From Castanea sativa (Eukaryota; Streptophyta; Magnoliopsida; Fagales; Fagaceae): 64,000 nt of DNA. Below, in pieces: positions 23,365 through 36,444 of this stretch (position 1 is the stretch's first letter; every line of letters starts with the position of its first letter). A model generated the notes under the pieces. It did not search any database. It was not told the origin of the DNA and saw only the letters and a program-made list of their open reading frames with translations. The stretch spans positions 42,769,634 to 42,833,633 of the forward strand of contig NC_134014.1 in assembly GCF_040712315.1 (NCBI RefSeq), in the 5' to 3' direction. Made by a program: the position numbers and the translations under genes.

Positions 23365-26300
23365 ATTATTAACTGTTTACTTGGCTCTTTTATAGTGAAT
23401 GCGGTATATGTAGTGTAGTTAGATGATTATTAAGTGAGCTTGATTGTTTCATATAAGCTAATGGAAATTAAAAAATGAAACAAACGTTAAATTTGAGACT
23501 AAAATTACTGTACATATCAAGTGAGGTGATTTTGTTCTCTAGTATAATATCATGCCATTCTTTTAATGATTTGTGAAAGAAAATTTAAAAAGCAGTGGCT
23601 GTATTACCATACCCCACATAATTTTATTTGAGATTATTATTAAGTTTTCTTTAAAATATAATTGATGGGCCATAGGTTTTCTTTTATTAATAACTACAAC
23701 CACTGATCACTAAGCCCACATCTCTAATATGAACTACAGGGTAGAGGAAGAGATAATCAGGGTTTTCATAGGAAGGGTTTTATCAAAGAGGTTAAGAGGT
23801 GTTTTTCCTCGGAGTTTAGCACAAATACAATTGAAGAGGCAATCAATTATTCCAAGTGTGAGTTTGTTAAAATTTGATCATGGAAAACTTTAGTGATGTG
23901 TAGATTGTGAATTGGTAATTTCTCAGATTACGATTTTTACACTATTTCAATTATTCTTGAATTCTAGAATGCCACTATTCGAAGTCTAAAAGAACAGCCA
24001 AAATTATTTAAAGCATGAATAAGGCTGCATCATTTTGTAGGACTATAAGGGCTTTAAGGTCTATAGGAACTTTTGGGTATTGATCTATGCCGTAGGGTTA
24101 ATTATGAATTACTGGAGAAATCACAATCAACCCCACACATTAAATCTCATTTTTGTCAAAGTCCAAGTTCTCTGATGGATGATTAATGCCTTTGTATTCT
24201 TTGCCTAGACTTTGACTATTCCCTACCACAATGAACAACGCGTCTACAATTCTTTAAAAGGATAATGACAGACTTGTTTCTTCTATTCAGTTCTAATTGC
24301 ATCTTAGAATGCTTAAATATGAAATATATTAGGGTCAATGATATTAAGTCCATGAACAAGTCAAATCAGTTTTGGCCCACGGTTTTCATTGGGATACGTA
24401 TTAAATCCTAGGTTTACCCAGAGTGTGAATTTTAGAACAAAGTTACGGTTATAGAGCCTAATTCATGTTTAAGGTTTGACATATATTAAATCCTAAAGTA
24501 TTAGCTGCTGGCTTTGAGTTTTGATAAAATCAAGGAAACATATTCTTGGGTAGAGATACTTGGCATTAGTGTTATTATTTAGTTCAGCAAAGTATAATTT
24601 TAGTGAGTCAATTTGTAAAATTCAATAAGATTTATATTTTGTGGAGGATATTAAGTAATTTTCATGATTGATTATAGGTCCTATTTTAGAGTATTTTGAG
24701 ACTATTTGGAGGGTGTTTCAGCTAGACTTTCAGAGTGATTCAAGTGTAGTAAGTAATTATGTATAATATGCACAAGTTTTGTCATTTAGGTTCTTAGATG
24801 TCAAAGGTTTTCAAAAGTTATATTTTTAAGAGAAACTTAGACTTTTAAATAATGTTTTAAAGAGAAACTTTGAATTTTAAATAACATTTTGAATATCCGA
24901 ATCTTATTTAAAAGATGATTTCTAAACTAAACACTTTCAGAAAAATAATTGAGTTTTAATGTAAGTTTTCTAAAAAGGTTCTTGTTCTTTAAGTTTGTTT
25001 AAAACCAAGTGATTTCAAAGTCATATTCTTATTTTTCAAATGGTATTTAAGACATTTCTTTTAGCAAATTGGGTTTTTAAACTTACTCGAGAATTGTAAG
25101 AATATTTATATAAACTCTTCAATTCTTATTCATTCCCTAAGAGAGTCAAGCATCCGTTGATTCTGTTTCAAATCAATATTGTGATATTTGATATGTCTCT
25201 ATATCTAGAATAATTGTTAATATTAAGAAAATTATTCTATTTTTTTTGTGATATGTGACTCAAATTAAGTGTTTTTAGAATTGATCAGATATATGTGTAA
25301 ATCCACTCACAGAATTGTATGTGAGAATATGTGTTGATCCCTCACCAGCAGGAGTTAGATGTTGGTATCCGCTCACAAGATTGTATGTGAGAATATGTGA
25401 TGTGTATATGTGACACTATGCTCTGATCAATTATATGTATGTGATTTCAAATGATTTTAAGATGTGATTACATATGTATTAAGTGATTCATTATATGTTT
25501 TGTGGAATAATTATTTTTTTTGATATCATTGAATGAGTTTGTGAAAAATCAAAATACTTGTGCTTTGCTTGACTCTATTCCGTTGTATATTCTGTATAAT
25601 TACTTACTAGATATGTGGCTCACTCCATCAATTACTGTTTTCATATTAAAGTATAGTTGGGAATATAGAATCTTTGGATCGCTTTGTAAGGTGCAAGGTA
25701 GAGCGTGGAAGTTTTAGGCGACTTCAGTATTACTTGATGACTTATAGAATTTAATTTATCTTTATTTTGTAATGCATGTTTTATATAGTGGAGATTAATT
25801 TCAATTTGTGGAGTTTAGATTTTTTTTTTTTTTTGTAAGAGGTTTTTAAGAGTACTTGTTTCTTTGGAGTTTTAATTTATTTTGGATCAATTATGGTTAT
25901 TGAGATATATGAGTTCAACAGGTTAGTCCTGCATTTAAATTCATGTTCCATGGATTTGGGTCGTGACATTTGGTGGTTCAAAAGGTAACACTCGTTTTTT
26001 AAATTTTCTTCTTCTAAATGGTTCAAGTGAGGTGATTGATGATGTTTTAGTTTGATTACCAAAGAAAAAGAAGAAAAAGATAATTTTAATTGGGCTTGAG
26101 TTTGTTGAAGGTGCAAGTTTGTAACCAATATTTGATGTTATGAGCTTATGACTCATCCAGTTGAGGTTGATGAAATGTAGAAAACTATTATTTCATTACG
26201 TATTTCTTCTATATGCTGATCATTTTCATTGATTCAATTATATATTTTTGTTCTTTCGAACTTCTTTGCTTACATTATTGGAGTCCCGTTAATTGCAACT

Positions 26301-28490
26301 TAGTTTTGTAAAGGGAAAATTCGACAATACCCAAACATAATGAATTTATGATTATGGTTTTATTAGATTTAGTAGTATGAACTAATATCAACTACAGATT
26401 ACGTCTTAATCTGACAAGCTAAGAATAGAGCCATTAATTTTCATGACATGTGACACAAAGTTATACTTTTTTGGTTTCTCAAAAAACAAAAGTTATACTT
26501 TTTTGAATCATGTGGTGAAAGTACTTGGGGGTGTTCGTTTGTTTCTTTTAGGTTTCATTTACTTGTGTTTAGTTTCTAAGTTGTGTATAGTCTAATAATT
26601 TTTATTTTTGTTTACATAATTTTTTTATTGTGTAGGATCATAATGTATGCTATTGGAGAAGAACAAAGTTGAAATGCACATAGAGGATCCCTAAGTGGCT
26701 TGGAGGACATATCAATATATTTTACCAAAATGTCAAACTCGTTTGTCATGTGGAGAAAATCAATCAACATGGAGGAGATGTTTTCAGTGGCTTTTGTAAA
26801 TCTGGACTAGTACTAGCTTACTATATATACATTGCAGTGACTATCTATGTAGGAGCCCTAAAAATAGGGCTTGTGATGTAATATACCTACCTATTTAGAT
26901 TAGATGTAATATAATATAAAAATGTTCACAGATGATATCGAAAATCGTCAGTAAGCCACTCGGTCTTCACGTGCTCCCTACGAGAACCTACACAACACAA
27001 AAGCTGAAGACCTTAAGAGGAGTACCGGTGTGGTACCGGCTAAATATCCTCTGACGGTCAAGTTAGAGAAATCTCTTATTCACAACTCTAGAGTGCTAGA
27101 GTTTGGGTGAATTATGCGTACCTTGATTTATAAGGGTTTTGAAGTATTTATAGTAGTGTGGAGTTGATATCCGTGCCTTGGCCAAGAAGTTCTTTCCTTC
27201 TATGAGAGAACCTCTTGAATTTTGCGTATCTCCTAGAATTCTTTTCCTTGTAGGAGTCTTCTTGATTAGGGTTAAGCGTGCAATGCAAGAAGTCTCCTTA
27301 TACGCGTATGCGTGGAGATCAAGTAAGGCCATGTCAAACCCAACGAAGGTTCGCTTACCCTCTTTAGCCTGTTCTCGTCAGCTTATGGCGTTGTCACTTT
27401 GTTAAGGTCATCAGCTTCGTTATGAAGTTGTAGACTTTATGATGTAGTCGTTTGTGACAAGCGATGCCGACGGGATTATTGAGTCCGTCGCCTTTTTTCT
27501 CATCATGGTTTAACTACAAAATTATCCTTATCATTCACGACCATGTAATGTTCAACTTATGAAATTAATGGAATTCTATTAATGTATGAGTTTTGAAAAA
27601 GCTTCTAGCTTGAAGTGCTAATGTGGAAATTTAAAGAAACTTTCTCCTTTCAGAAAATAGTAGAAATTCCCTGAGAGCTTACTATTGAGAAAGCTAAAAA
27701 AAATTATCAAGAAAATAGTGAAATTTATCCTACCAGGAAGAGGCCAATATATGGGTTACATAAAATCATTCTTCTCAGCTAACACTAACAATATCACTTT
27801 ATTTGATTGCTTTGATATACATTAAGCGATGAAATATCAAACCAAAAGATTTACAAATAGTAAAATGTTCTCCTCATCTACCATGAATTAAAATATCAAT
27901 GAGCGTCTACAAATAGTAAATTGTTTCAAAAAAACACCCAATGAATCAATAATTATACAAAAAATAACACCCATTTGTGTTCGGGATGCATCTATCTTCC
28001 AACCACTTTTTTTTTTTTTTGAATTTTTTTACATCTAGTTGTTACTCTCCACTTATTGCCTAATCATGATTTTCTCTAATACACCGCTCCTTAAGTGCCT
28101 CCTGGAAGACTACATGTGATACAAATTTGAGTCAATCTGTTAGCTATACATTCTTCATGCCAATGTGCTGGTTAAACTGATGGAACCTAGGCCTTGAATT
28201 CCCTTCCTTATTAGATGAATTAGTAGGAAGTGACAGTAGCTATTTATCCATGGCTGCAATACAAAATTAACAAGAAGATTAATAGAAAGATATGGAAAGA
28301 AAGAACAATATAGAGGGTAGAAAGAAAGAAAAAAATACTAACTTCCCCATCCATAAGCTAAACTATTCCCTTAACATGATCATTTGGTATACATATTGCA
28401 GCATCAATAACGATTAACTAATTGAGGTTTGAAAGCCAAGTGCTAAAATACCACCTCTTTGTAAGGATTGAAAATCAAAATGAAGTTTTT
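23365..28490. other. MULE interior, no coding region recognised
   Basis: This is AT-rich DNA without a frame longer than about 80 codons. At 25300-25400 there are two copies of a phrase around TTGTATGTGAGAATATGTG. At 25955-25970 the sequence GGGTCGTGACA resembles the end of some gypsy LTRs, but no partner was found. Confidence 0.5.
26930..27540 (+). repeat. Possible gypsy LTR-like fragment inside the MULE
   Basis: This stretch is less AT-rich than its surroundings. It has GTACCGGTGTGGTACCGGC, then TCTGACGGTCAAGTTAG, then a GTATTTATAGTAG-like TATA region, an arrangement I associate with LTRs of gypsy elements. No TG...CA ends, partner or target duplication could be fixed, so this rests on resemblance only. 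Confidence 0.3.
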
Positions 28491-28494
28491 AACC

Positions 28495-28605
28495 CACAAA
28501 AGTTAGTAGAAATGCGTCAAAATAAACTTGAATTATTGTAAAAAAAATTGCAAACCCATCTAAAATCCTACCAAACAATCAAACCCCATTAGAGATAATC
28601 CTGGA
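28495..28605 (+). repeat. Duplicated inner segment of the right MULE arm
   Basis: This resembles 28830-28945 in direct orientation. Both have GTTA(G)TTAGAAATGC, TCAAAATAAACT(T/A)GAATTATT and CATCTAAAATCCTACCAAAC. The left arm has only one counterpart (about 23190-23270, inverted), so the right side has duplicated it. Confidence 0.75.
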
Positions 28606-28770
28606 ATATTTACCTTATTGCCACTGATTATATCATTTGTCTAGTTTATTATTACTAATATATGTAATGTTGTTTTAGTATTAAAAAAGTAGTTCTCATG
28701 ATGTACTACCTTAATTAATTTGTAGCAAGTAAACAATGGATATCGTTCTATATAGGAGAAAATGTGCCAA

Positions 28771-29528
28771 AGTAGCCAAGCTTGTTCTCCCACCAATTAG
28801 CTCACAACCATATGGTGCCAAAGTAAATCCTCAAAAAGATTAAGTTATTAGAAATGCATCAAAATAAACTAGAATTATTATCAAGAAATATCAAAGCCAT
28901 CTAAAATCCTACCAAACAACCAACCCCACTAATGGCCACATCCCTCTCAGGCATTTCATGAAACAACTATGTATCATACTCAAAAAGCATTGCATTTTAC
29001 ATATAAAGAGCAGTGAATTGGAAAAACAACCAACTATGGGCATTTTACCACAACCAAGCCTACCTAATCCACCACAACTGGCTATCAAACCAAGGAAAAA
29101 AATCGCAGAAGGAGAATTGGAAAAATTGAGAGCAGCAAAAAAATTACAAAAAAAAGGAAAAGAGAAAAGTATACCAATGGTGAACAGCCAGTGAGATGTC
29201 AGCAGAACTCCAGCACCAGAGAGAGGATATCGAGGTGGTTATGGACTTCTGGTTGGATCATCTCTCCTCTCTCTCTCTCTCTCTCTAAACTGAGCCCAAA
29301 CTTTCTCTCTCTCTCTCTCTCTCTAAACTGAGCCCAAACTTTCTCTCTCTCTCTCAATGGTTTAGGCTGTTCAGCTGTGGTTTTTATTCCTACGTGCCTC
29401 TCACGTGAGTTTTACCGTTAGTTTATTAATAGAAGAATAACAGAGGTATTGATTTGGCAGATGTCTAAAGTTCAGGGGGTGTTATGACCATTACTTGAAA
29501 GTTTAAGGGGTGTCTGAACATTTTTCCC
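28771..29528 (-). repeat. Right terminal inverted repeat of the MULE
   Basis: This 758-bp arm is inverted relative to 22694-23364. It contains two copies of a module made of a (CT)n run plus AAACTGAGCCCAAACTTTC (about 29265-29355), where the left arm has one. That accounts for part of the length difference. Confidence 0.88.
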
Positions 29529-29653
29529 TATTACTTTCACATGTGCTGCTACTAGTATTAACTTTTGTTAGTATCAATTATAACGTGTTAGTGTGTTACT
29601 TCAACAATGGTGAAATTTTTTTTGTATCTAACGAGACTAATTTTTTAAAAGCA

Positions 29654-29665
29654 TGTGACCAAAAA
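29654..29665. repeat. LINE target duplication TGTGACCAAAAA, left copy
   Basis: This matches 32987-32998. It lies next to the poly(A) end of the LINE, which appears as a T run on the plus strand. Confidence 0.8.
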
Positions 29666-32600
29666 CTCTTTTTTTTTTTTTTTTGAGAAACCAAACTATC
29701 AATAGCCTGGGCTTTTATTCAAAGGCAAAACAAACCTCAATGAATGTCAAATTCTACAAGAGGGACAATGTCCTCAGGAAGGGAATCAATCCACACCCGA
29801 GTCTCCCTAAAATTCTTGGCTTTTTTGGCTAAAGCATCTGCTACAACATTGTAGTGCCTAGTATTAAAAATAAAATTAGAAGAAGAAAGAGCAACAACTT
29901 GGTTTCGGATGTCCTTAATAATGTGGCCATAAGTCAAGTGGTCCGAATTTTCTCGTGAAATAGCTTGGATCACCTGGAGAGAGTCGCCTTTGAAAACAAC
30001 ATCTTGAAGTCCTAGCTACATTGCAAACTGCATTGCTCGGCAACTAGCAAGGGCTTCTAACTCCACAACGGTTTGGGCTGCGGGAACTGGCATAGATAAT
30101 GCACCAATGGCCTCAGCACGCCAGTCCCGAATGATCACACCTATCCCTGCTTAGTTGCAAGACTTGAAGACTGCAGCATCAAAATTAGCTTTGAACTTAC
30201 TTTCATTAAGTGGATGCCATTGCTGAGGCAGAGGAGGGACCGCGGTAGCTGGTGATTGATCTAGTGCGTCCAAATATTCTTATAGGTAGCTTCTAGCAAA
30301 AGCACTAATTCGGTTGAGGGGTTGGACTAGAAGGTTACGTCTCAGAGCATTACGGCGATTCCACAGTATCCATGCAATGGTGATGAAGATCTCGGACCTG
30401 TAATCATCCTTGAACTACATCTGTTTGTCAAGAAGACCTTGGAAGCTTGTCATGTAGGCATTGGCAAAGGATTGGGACCAGGAAAGTGACCTCCAGACCG
30501 GTTCTAATATCGTACAAGACCAAAGAGCGTGGAGGGTGTCCTAGGGCTGGGCTTGACAGGCTCTGCATATTTCTGATGTGGCAATGTGTCTTCGAACCAG
30601 ATTGGACATTGTGGGTAGAGCATCGTTGCATGCACACCAGGCAAAGTGCTTAAGTTTGTTTGGCACTCTAAGTTGCCATAAACTTCTCTAGAACAGCCTC
30701 TGATTCTCGGGCGAAGAGGTACCTGCATGGTTAGCAGAATTATGAGAAACAAGAAGCTTGTAAGCACTCTTGGTTGTGAACATACCTGAGGGAGTGAGGC
30801 CCCATATACTTCAGTCAGGGGGGAAGTCTTGTGCTTAGGGGCCTGCCACAAATGACAGTAGCTTCATGACGTAGGAAGAGAAAGTTCACCAAGTTTGAAT
30901 TCCACTATTTCAAATTCAGATTTATTAGGGAGCTCACCTTGGTTCCTGGTGCACCTTGGCTTTAACCAACAGCCACTTGTCCTCCCTTATTCTTACGGAG
31001 TGCTCATTCCCAATCCTCCAAACCATCCCTTCCCGAATCACATCCTAACCATGCATAGGACCCCAAAGTAGAATCCTTAGCTTCAAGGATTGAGCAATCA
31101 AGAAAAAAAAAAAAAGAGCTTTGAAAACTCTATGGTATAAAGAATTCGGATTATTAATCATACGCCACACCTGCTTTGCCAATAAAGAATCATTAAAATT
31201 TTCAATGTCTTTAAATCCCATCCCTCCCTTCTCCTTGTCTTCGCACAATCTTTCCCACTTAACCTAATGTACTTTTTTACTATCCCCACTGCACCCCCAC
31301 CAGAATTTACGAATGAGAGTTTCCAATTCCGTTATCAAGCCTTTAGGGAGCTTGAAACAACTCATGGTGTAAGTAGGAATTGTCTGGATGACAGCTTTGA
31401 TTAGCACCTCTCTACCAACTTGTGAAAGGAGCTTCTCCTTCCAACCTTGTAATTTTCCCCACACTCTTTCCTTGATGTAGGCAAAGCTTTGTTTTTTGGC
31501 ACGCCCCACCAATGCTGGCAAACCCAAATATTTTTCAAACTGGCGGATAGCTGGCACACCTAAGAGTTGTTGAATTTGATTTTGCATATCTTGATGGGTG
31601 TTGGCACTGAAGAAGATGTTTGTTTTCTCTCTATTAATTTTCTGCCCGGAGCCTTTTTCATAGACAGAAAGTAAATCAAGGACCCTCTGACATTCCTCCA
31701 CTCTAGCCCAACAAAAGAGAGTACTGTCATCTGCAAAAAATAAATGGGATACCCGTGGACCATTTCTGCAAATAGATACACCTCTGATGTCACCATTAGA
31801 TTAAGCTTTTTTGATAAGACCCTGCAAACCCATAGCACAAAGGAGAAACAAGTAGGATGATAAAGGGTCACCCTGTTTAAGTCCCCTTGTAGGCTTAATG
31901 TGACCCACATGTAGGCCATTAAGGAGGACAGAATAGGAGACAGTACTCATGCAGGATGATATAAGAGAAACCAACTTATTCGGGAATCCTAAATGTTCTA
32001 TAACCTTCACCAAGAAAACCCATTTCACCCGATCATAAGCCTTACTCATATCCAGCTTTAGAGCCATAAATCCCAATTTACCTTGGGTTTTTCTCTTAAG
32101 GTTATGCAAGGTTTCAAATGCCACAAGAACATTATCAGTGATAAGTCTACCCGAAAGAAAAGCACTTTGAGAGTCATCAATCACATGGGTTAAATTTTTT
32201 TTCAAACGGTTAACCACTACTTTGGCAATTAATTTGTAAACAACATTACACAAACTAATTGGTCTAAATTCTGCTACTCGTTTCGGGTTTTTTACCTTTG
32301 GGATAAGGGCAATGAAGGTAGAATTAAGGGCCTCATGAACCATTCTTGAATTTAAAGAATTAAGAACAATAGAGATAACACCCTTACCAACAATATGGCA
32401 ATAAGTTTTGTAAAATATGGGAGACATACCATCGGGCTCAGGCGCAGTAAGTGGGACCATTTGTTTGAGGGCAAGGAGTACTTCATCAGCTTGATAGTCA
32501 CGGCTTAAGGAGGCACTCATTTTAGCTCTGATCACCGGTTGCAAGCCCACAAGGATTTCATCAAATTGGGTCGGGTTGGTTGATGCGAACATATCCTGGA

Positions 32601-32986
32601 AATAAGCTTCCACCAATCTACCCAAATCCGCCTCCTCTTCAACCCATACTCCATCCTCATCTTCCAAGCCCAAGATAAGATTACGTTTATTTCTTTGGGT
32701 TGCTCTGCAGTGGAAATATTTGGTATTTTTATCACCTTCCTTCAGCCAAGTTGTACGGGAACGCTACTTCCACATGCATTCTTCCTTATTTTTCAATTGC
32801 TCAATTTCAGCACGTAGCATGTGCACACGGGTAGGGTCTGAGACATAGCCACCCGACTCCTCAACTACCTTCAACTCCTTTAACTTTTTGGCTAGGGAAT
32901 TACAGACATGACTAAAGGATTGCCGATTCCAAACTTGTGTGACCAAAACTCTAAATTTAAAATTGGTAACGGTCAACTCGACGAGC
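29666..32986 (-). mobile_element. 5'-truncated L1-type LINE, inactive
   Basis: The minus strand encodes a reverse transcriptase (31801-32673) with FRPISLCNVVYKLIAKVVVN, SAFLSGRLITDNVLVAFE, MALKLDMSKAYDRVKW and TRGLKQGDPLS. The FADD active site is in another frame near 31730. The thumb region (31264-31701) reads GQKINREKTNIFFS and EKYLGLPALVGR. It continues as GGMGFKDIENFNDSLLAKQVWR. An RNase H-like end lies at 29737-30000 (NVVADALAKKAKNF). The endonuclease is missing, so the copy is 5' truncated. The 3' end carries a run of about 20 A, seen as T at 29669-29684, and the 12-bp duplication closes both ends. Frameshifts make it inactive. Confidence 0.92.
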
Positions 32987-33036
32987 TGTGACCAAAAAGT
33001 TAAAAAACTCTAGTCCGGTCAAATATTTGCGTCTTA

Positions 33037-33637
33037 GGGTGCGTTTGTTTCAACAGTAAAGCAATTCTGGAAAATGTTTTCAGGAAAGAAAAATATTTTC
33101 GGGAAAAGAAAATATTTTTAGGTGTTTGGTAACATTTTAAAAAATATTTTGAAAAATATTTTCTGGTGTTTGGTTGTCATCTTGAAAATATTATAGAAAA
33201 TGCATTTTGTATTTGTTGCTCACATTTTCTCACATTTTCTCCGCTTCCAAACAAATATCATGAACAACAAAACCCAAAAAAAAAAAAACTCATCAAATTT
33301 TCTTAATACAGCTCAACAAAACCCAAAAATAAAAAAATCTCATCATCAATTTTTCTCTAACAAATCAACAAAACCCAAATCGGTCAGAGAAGAACGAAGA
33401 CAAAGAGAGAGAGAGAGGCGACTGGCGATGGCGAAGGGGAGATCGTACCGGCGCGGCGCGGCGAAGGCGAGATCGTGATCGGCGATGGCGAAGGCGACTG
33501 GGTTCGACGAAGAGAGAGGCGAAGGCGCGATCTCGCCGGGACTGGGTTCGGCGACTAGGTTCGATGAAGAGAGAAGCGAAGGCGCGACTCGCCGGCGCGG
33601 GTTGGGGCGCGACTCGCTCTTTCTACTCTCTCTTCGT

Positions 33638-33676
<39 letters not shown>

Positions 33677-33873
33677 GCTCTGTCTCTCAATTTTCTGGAA
33701 AATTCCTATTTGAAGGTAAAATACAAATGGAAAAGAATTTTCGGGTCAGAGGCCGTATTTTACAGTCAACTATTTGCAATTTTCCGTTTGACCAAAATTT
33801 CAGCACCTGCCAAACACCTGAAAACGCATAAAACAATTTTCTGAAAGCGTTTACCGTCGAAACAAACGCAGCC
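33037..33873. mobile_element. TIR element with GC-rich core, probably PIF/Harbinger-type, non-autonomous
   Basis: The left end reads GGGTGCGTTTGTTTCAACAG. The right end, reversed, reads GGCTGCGTTTGTTTCGACGG. TTA flanks both sides (33034-33036 and 33874-33876), which fits PIF/Harbinger target duplication, although a 3-bp match is weak proof. AT-rich arms full of AAAATATTTT enclose a core at 33400-33620 that is very rich in G and C, with repeated GGCGAAGGCG and GGTTCGACGAAGAG-like phrases, bounded by (AG)n and (CT)n runs. No transposase is present. Confidence 0.72.
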
Positions 33874-34173
33874 TTAATAAAAAAAGTCGTCTCCATGGTG
33901 AAATAAGCTTACTTTATATCTGGGCTGTAAAAGAAAGTTGGGCTTTTCTTACATAGAAAGCCTTAACCCGAATAACCCGGACTCGGATCAAAGGTTAATT
34001 TGGTCCATTCAATTTTGAATTGAATTCAAAAAGTCCCGCTCCTCCCTCATTTTAAAATTTCCCCACAGTCTCTCTCTCTTCTAAATAGACCTCAGAACCG
34101 TTAGAAACTATCTCACACACACAAACAAGCACTCTCTTCAACGCGGAGAAACTGAGAGAGAGAGAGAGCAAAA

Positions 34174-36444
34174 ATGGCGACCAATATAGGTATGATGGAT
34201 TCAGCTTATTTCGTAGGCAGATCTGAGATCTTAGCCTGGATCAACTCCACTCTCCAACTCAACCTCTCCAAAGTCGAAGAGGTTTGTTTTCTCTGCTCTC
34301 CAAACCCTAAACTCGTAATTCTTCGTTTTTCCTACCATCAAAATTTCTTTTCCTTGTGTAATCGAACACAATTTTTCTACTCGGAAAAATGCTCTATCTG
34401 TGAATTTCAGGCTTGTTCTGGTGCGGTTCACTGCCAGCTAATGGACGCTGCTCATCCAGGGATGGTGCCGATGCACAAGGTTAACTTCGACGCCAAGAAC
34501 GAGTACGAGATGATCCAGAACTACAAGGTTCTTCAGGACGTGTTTAACAAACTCAAAATCACTAAGGTTTTTCCTCTGACCTCTTTCTTTTTCCTATTTC
34601 TCTTTATTCAATTTCTAGATCTGGAAATTTTTGATTTAATCTATTTTGTTTGGCGAAATTGATTGGAACTCGTTTTGAAATTTGTGATGATTAGCACATT
34701 GAGGTGAGCAAGCTAGTGAAAGGAAGGCCGCTTGATAATTTGGAGTTCATGCAATGGATGAAGCGGTACTGCGATTCCGTCAATGGAGGCGCTCTGCACA
34801 GGTAATTTTAATTTCAACTCTCTTCAATGAGATAGGAATTGATACGATCGTCTCGATTTCCTTGTGCTGTTTGGCTTGGTTTGAGCTTTACACTGTCAAA
34901 TATTTTGCTGATTAGAATTTTAGTTTCTTTTTTATCTGGAGCTGATGAGTTTTATTAATGTATATATCTTTTACTTTGTTTGGATGTTAGGTTATATGAG
35001 AGCTGTAAATTTACTCGTTTATTCATATTTTGTTGCATTTTTGTATGTGACATTGATGAATTTGGTTCAAATGTTGTTGGAATGTAATTTGGAGGTCTGT
35101 AAGAGCTACCTGGTGCTCCGCATAGAATTTAATGATGCTTTGAAGGATATATAAGGAACTAATTTAGGATTTTGTGCTATAAATTTCAAATATTCTATAA
35201 TATGGTGATGTTTCCATTTTCTGTGATGAATTATAAGAAATTTTGTATTAATAATACTTCTACTCTTGTTATATAGTTCTCGTTCAGTTCAGCGGTCTTT
35301 TTTATACGGTCCATTTTCAAAAAGCTACAAAAATAAGTTAAACCAAACGGAATTAAATCTTATTGCACAGTTTTTTTTATTTTATTTTATAATTCCCTTC
35401 CTATCTTTTTTATATTTTATAAAGTTTCTCATTATTCGAATGTTGATGTATTTTGTAGTAAATATTGTAGTTTCTCATTAATCAATTTAGGAGTCAATCT
35501 TGTTATATGTCCATCCTTTTATCAACTTTATACTCAATGGTGCTAAGGGTGAACAGGCCTTTTGGTGTAGCTAAGTAGAAAAAAATTTGTAGGATTGTTT
35601 GTTTTTGACTTTGAGAAGAGCTTATGTTAAATGGGTAATATGGTGCTAGTTACAATCCTTTGGAGAGGAGAGAGGCTAGCAAGGGAGGAAAAGAAGTAAC
35701 CAAGAAAGCTGCACCGTCCCAATCTTCAACAAAAGGTTCTACGGCTGCCCCCAAAGCTCAGTCCTCCCACAATGCTCGAAGGAATGAAGTATCATCTGTA
35801 AACCTTGCAAATCAGTCACAAAAGGTGCCGAGACCTACTTCTAGTGGAGGCCCTGCATATGATGAAAAGGTACTTATATACTTTAGTCTGAATAAGTGAA
35901 ATTCCGACTCAGCATGTTGAGACTCTAATACTAATCTCAATGCAGATCACGGAGTTGAAGCTGTCTGTAGATAGCCTTGAGAAGGAGAGGGATTTCTACT
36001 TTGGAAAATTGAGGGATATTGAGATTCTCTGCCAGAGTCCCGAAATTGAACATTTACTTGTATGTAATTTTCTCTTTAGTTATTTTATTTTGTGGCTTGT
36101 GAACTACTTCACAAGAAATAGTACTGACTACCAAGAATTAAAATTGACGATTTCCTTTCTTTTTGCAGGTTGTTGAAGCAATAAAGAAGATTCTTTATGC
36201 TGCTGATGATGATGCATCAGTGATGGCAGAAGCTCAAGCCATGTTGTCCTCTCAGCAGAAGGAAGCAGAGGAATTGAGTCCCATTGCTGAGGTTTTGGAG
36301 GAGAAAAGCAGTTCAGAAACTCAGAAGAGAAAAAATATTGTGAATTTCGATGTTGATGCTGCCAGCCTTACAACATTGTCTCCAAGGCAAAGGATTTCTG
36401 ATGTTTCTGATGTCCATTGCAGTGGGTCACCCCTTATGATCTGA
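34174..36444 (+). CDS. EB1C: Microtubule end-binding protein EB1C
   Basis: There are six exons: 34174-34281, 34411-34566, 34695-34801, 35650-35869, 35946-36059 and 36169-36444. All introns are GT-AG, and the product is 326 residues, close to Arabidopsis EB1C. The N-terminal calponin-homology domain begins [18 protein letters not shown] and contains [20 protein letters not shown]. It binds the growing microtubule lattice. A basic, Ser/Ala-rich linker follows. Then comes the coiled-coil EB homology domain ([29 protein letters not shown]). The C-terminus is basic ([24 protein letters not shown]) and lacks the acidic EEY/F-type tail, as expected of EB1C rather than EB1A/B. EB1C acts on spindle and phragmoplast microtubules and carries a nuclear targeting tail. 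The ATG at 34174 lies in a good context after an (AG)n leader. Confidence 0.95.

Larger units (their letters stand above)
22694..29528. mobile_element. 6.8-kb Mutator-like element, non-autonomous
   Basis: A left arm (22694-23364) and a right arm (28771-29528) are inverted copies of each other. The outer ends read NGGAAAAATG and are followed by TCAAACACGCCCC or TCAGACACCCCTT. A perfect 9-bp duplication, TATTACTTT, flanks the whole. Long terminal inverted repeats with a 9-bp duplication define Mutator-like elements. About 5.4 kb of AT-rich DNA lies between the arms. I find no long frame and no transposase motif there, so it would need a transposase from elsewhere. An LTR-like stretch at about 26930-27540 may be a nested or captured piece. 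The sequence is not obviously a gene capture. Confidence 0.88.

Noticed and set aside
25961..25970. GGGTCGTGACA as the end of a gypsy LTR
   Set aside because: No matching TGTCACGACCC start, partner LTR or primer binding site was found nearby.
34282..36168. Long frames running from EB1C exons into introns
   Set aside because: They follow intron sequence with T-rich translation; the spliced frame matches the EB1 family throughout.
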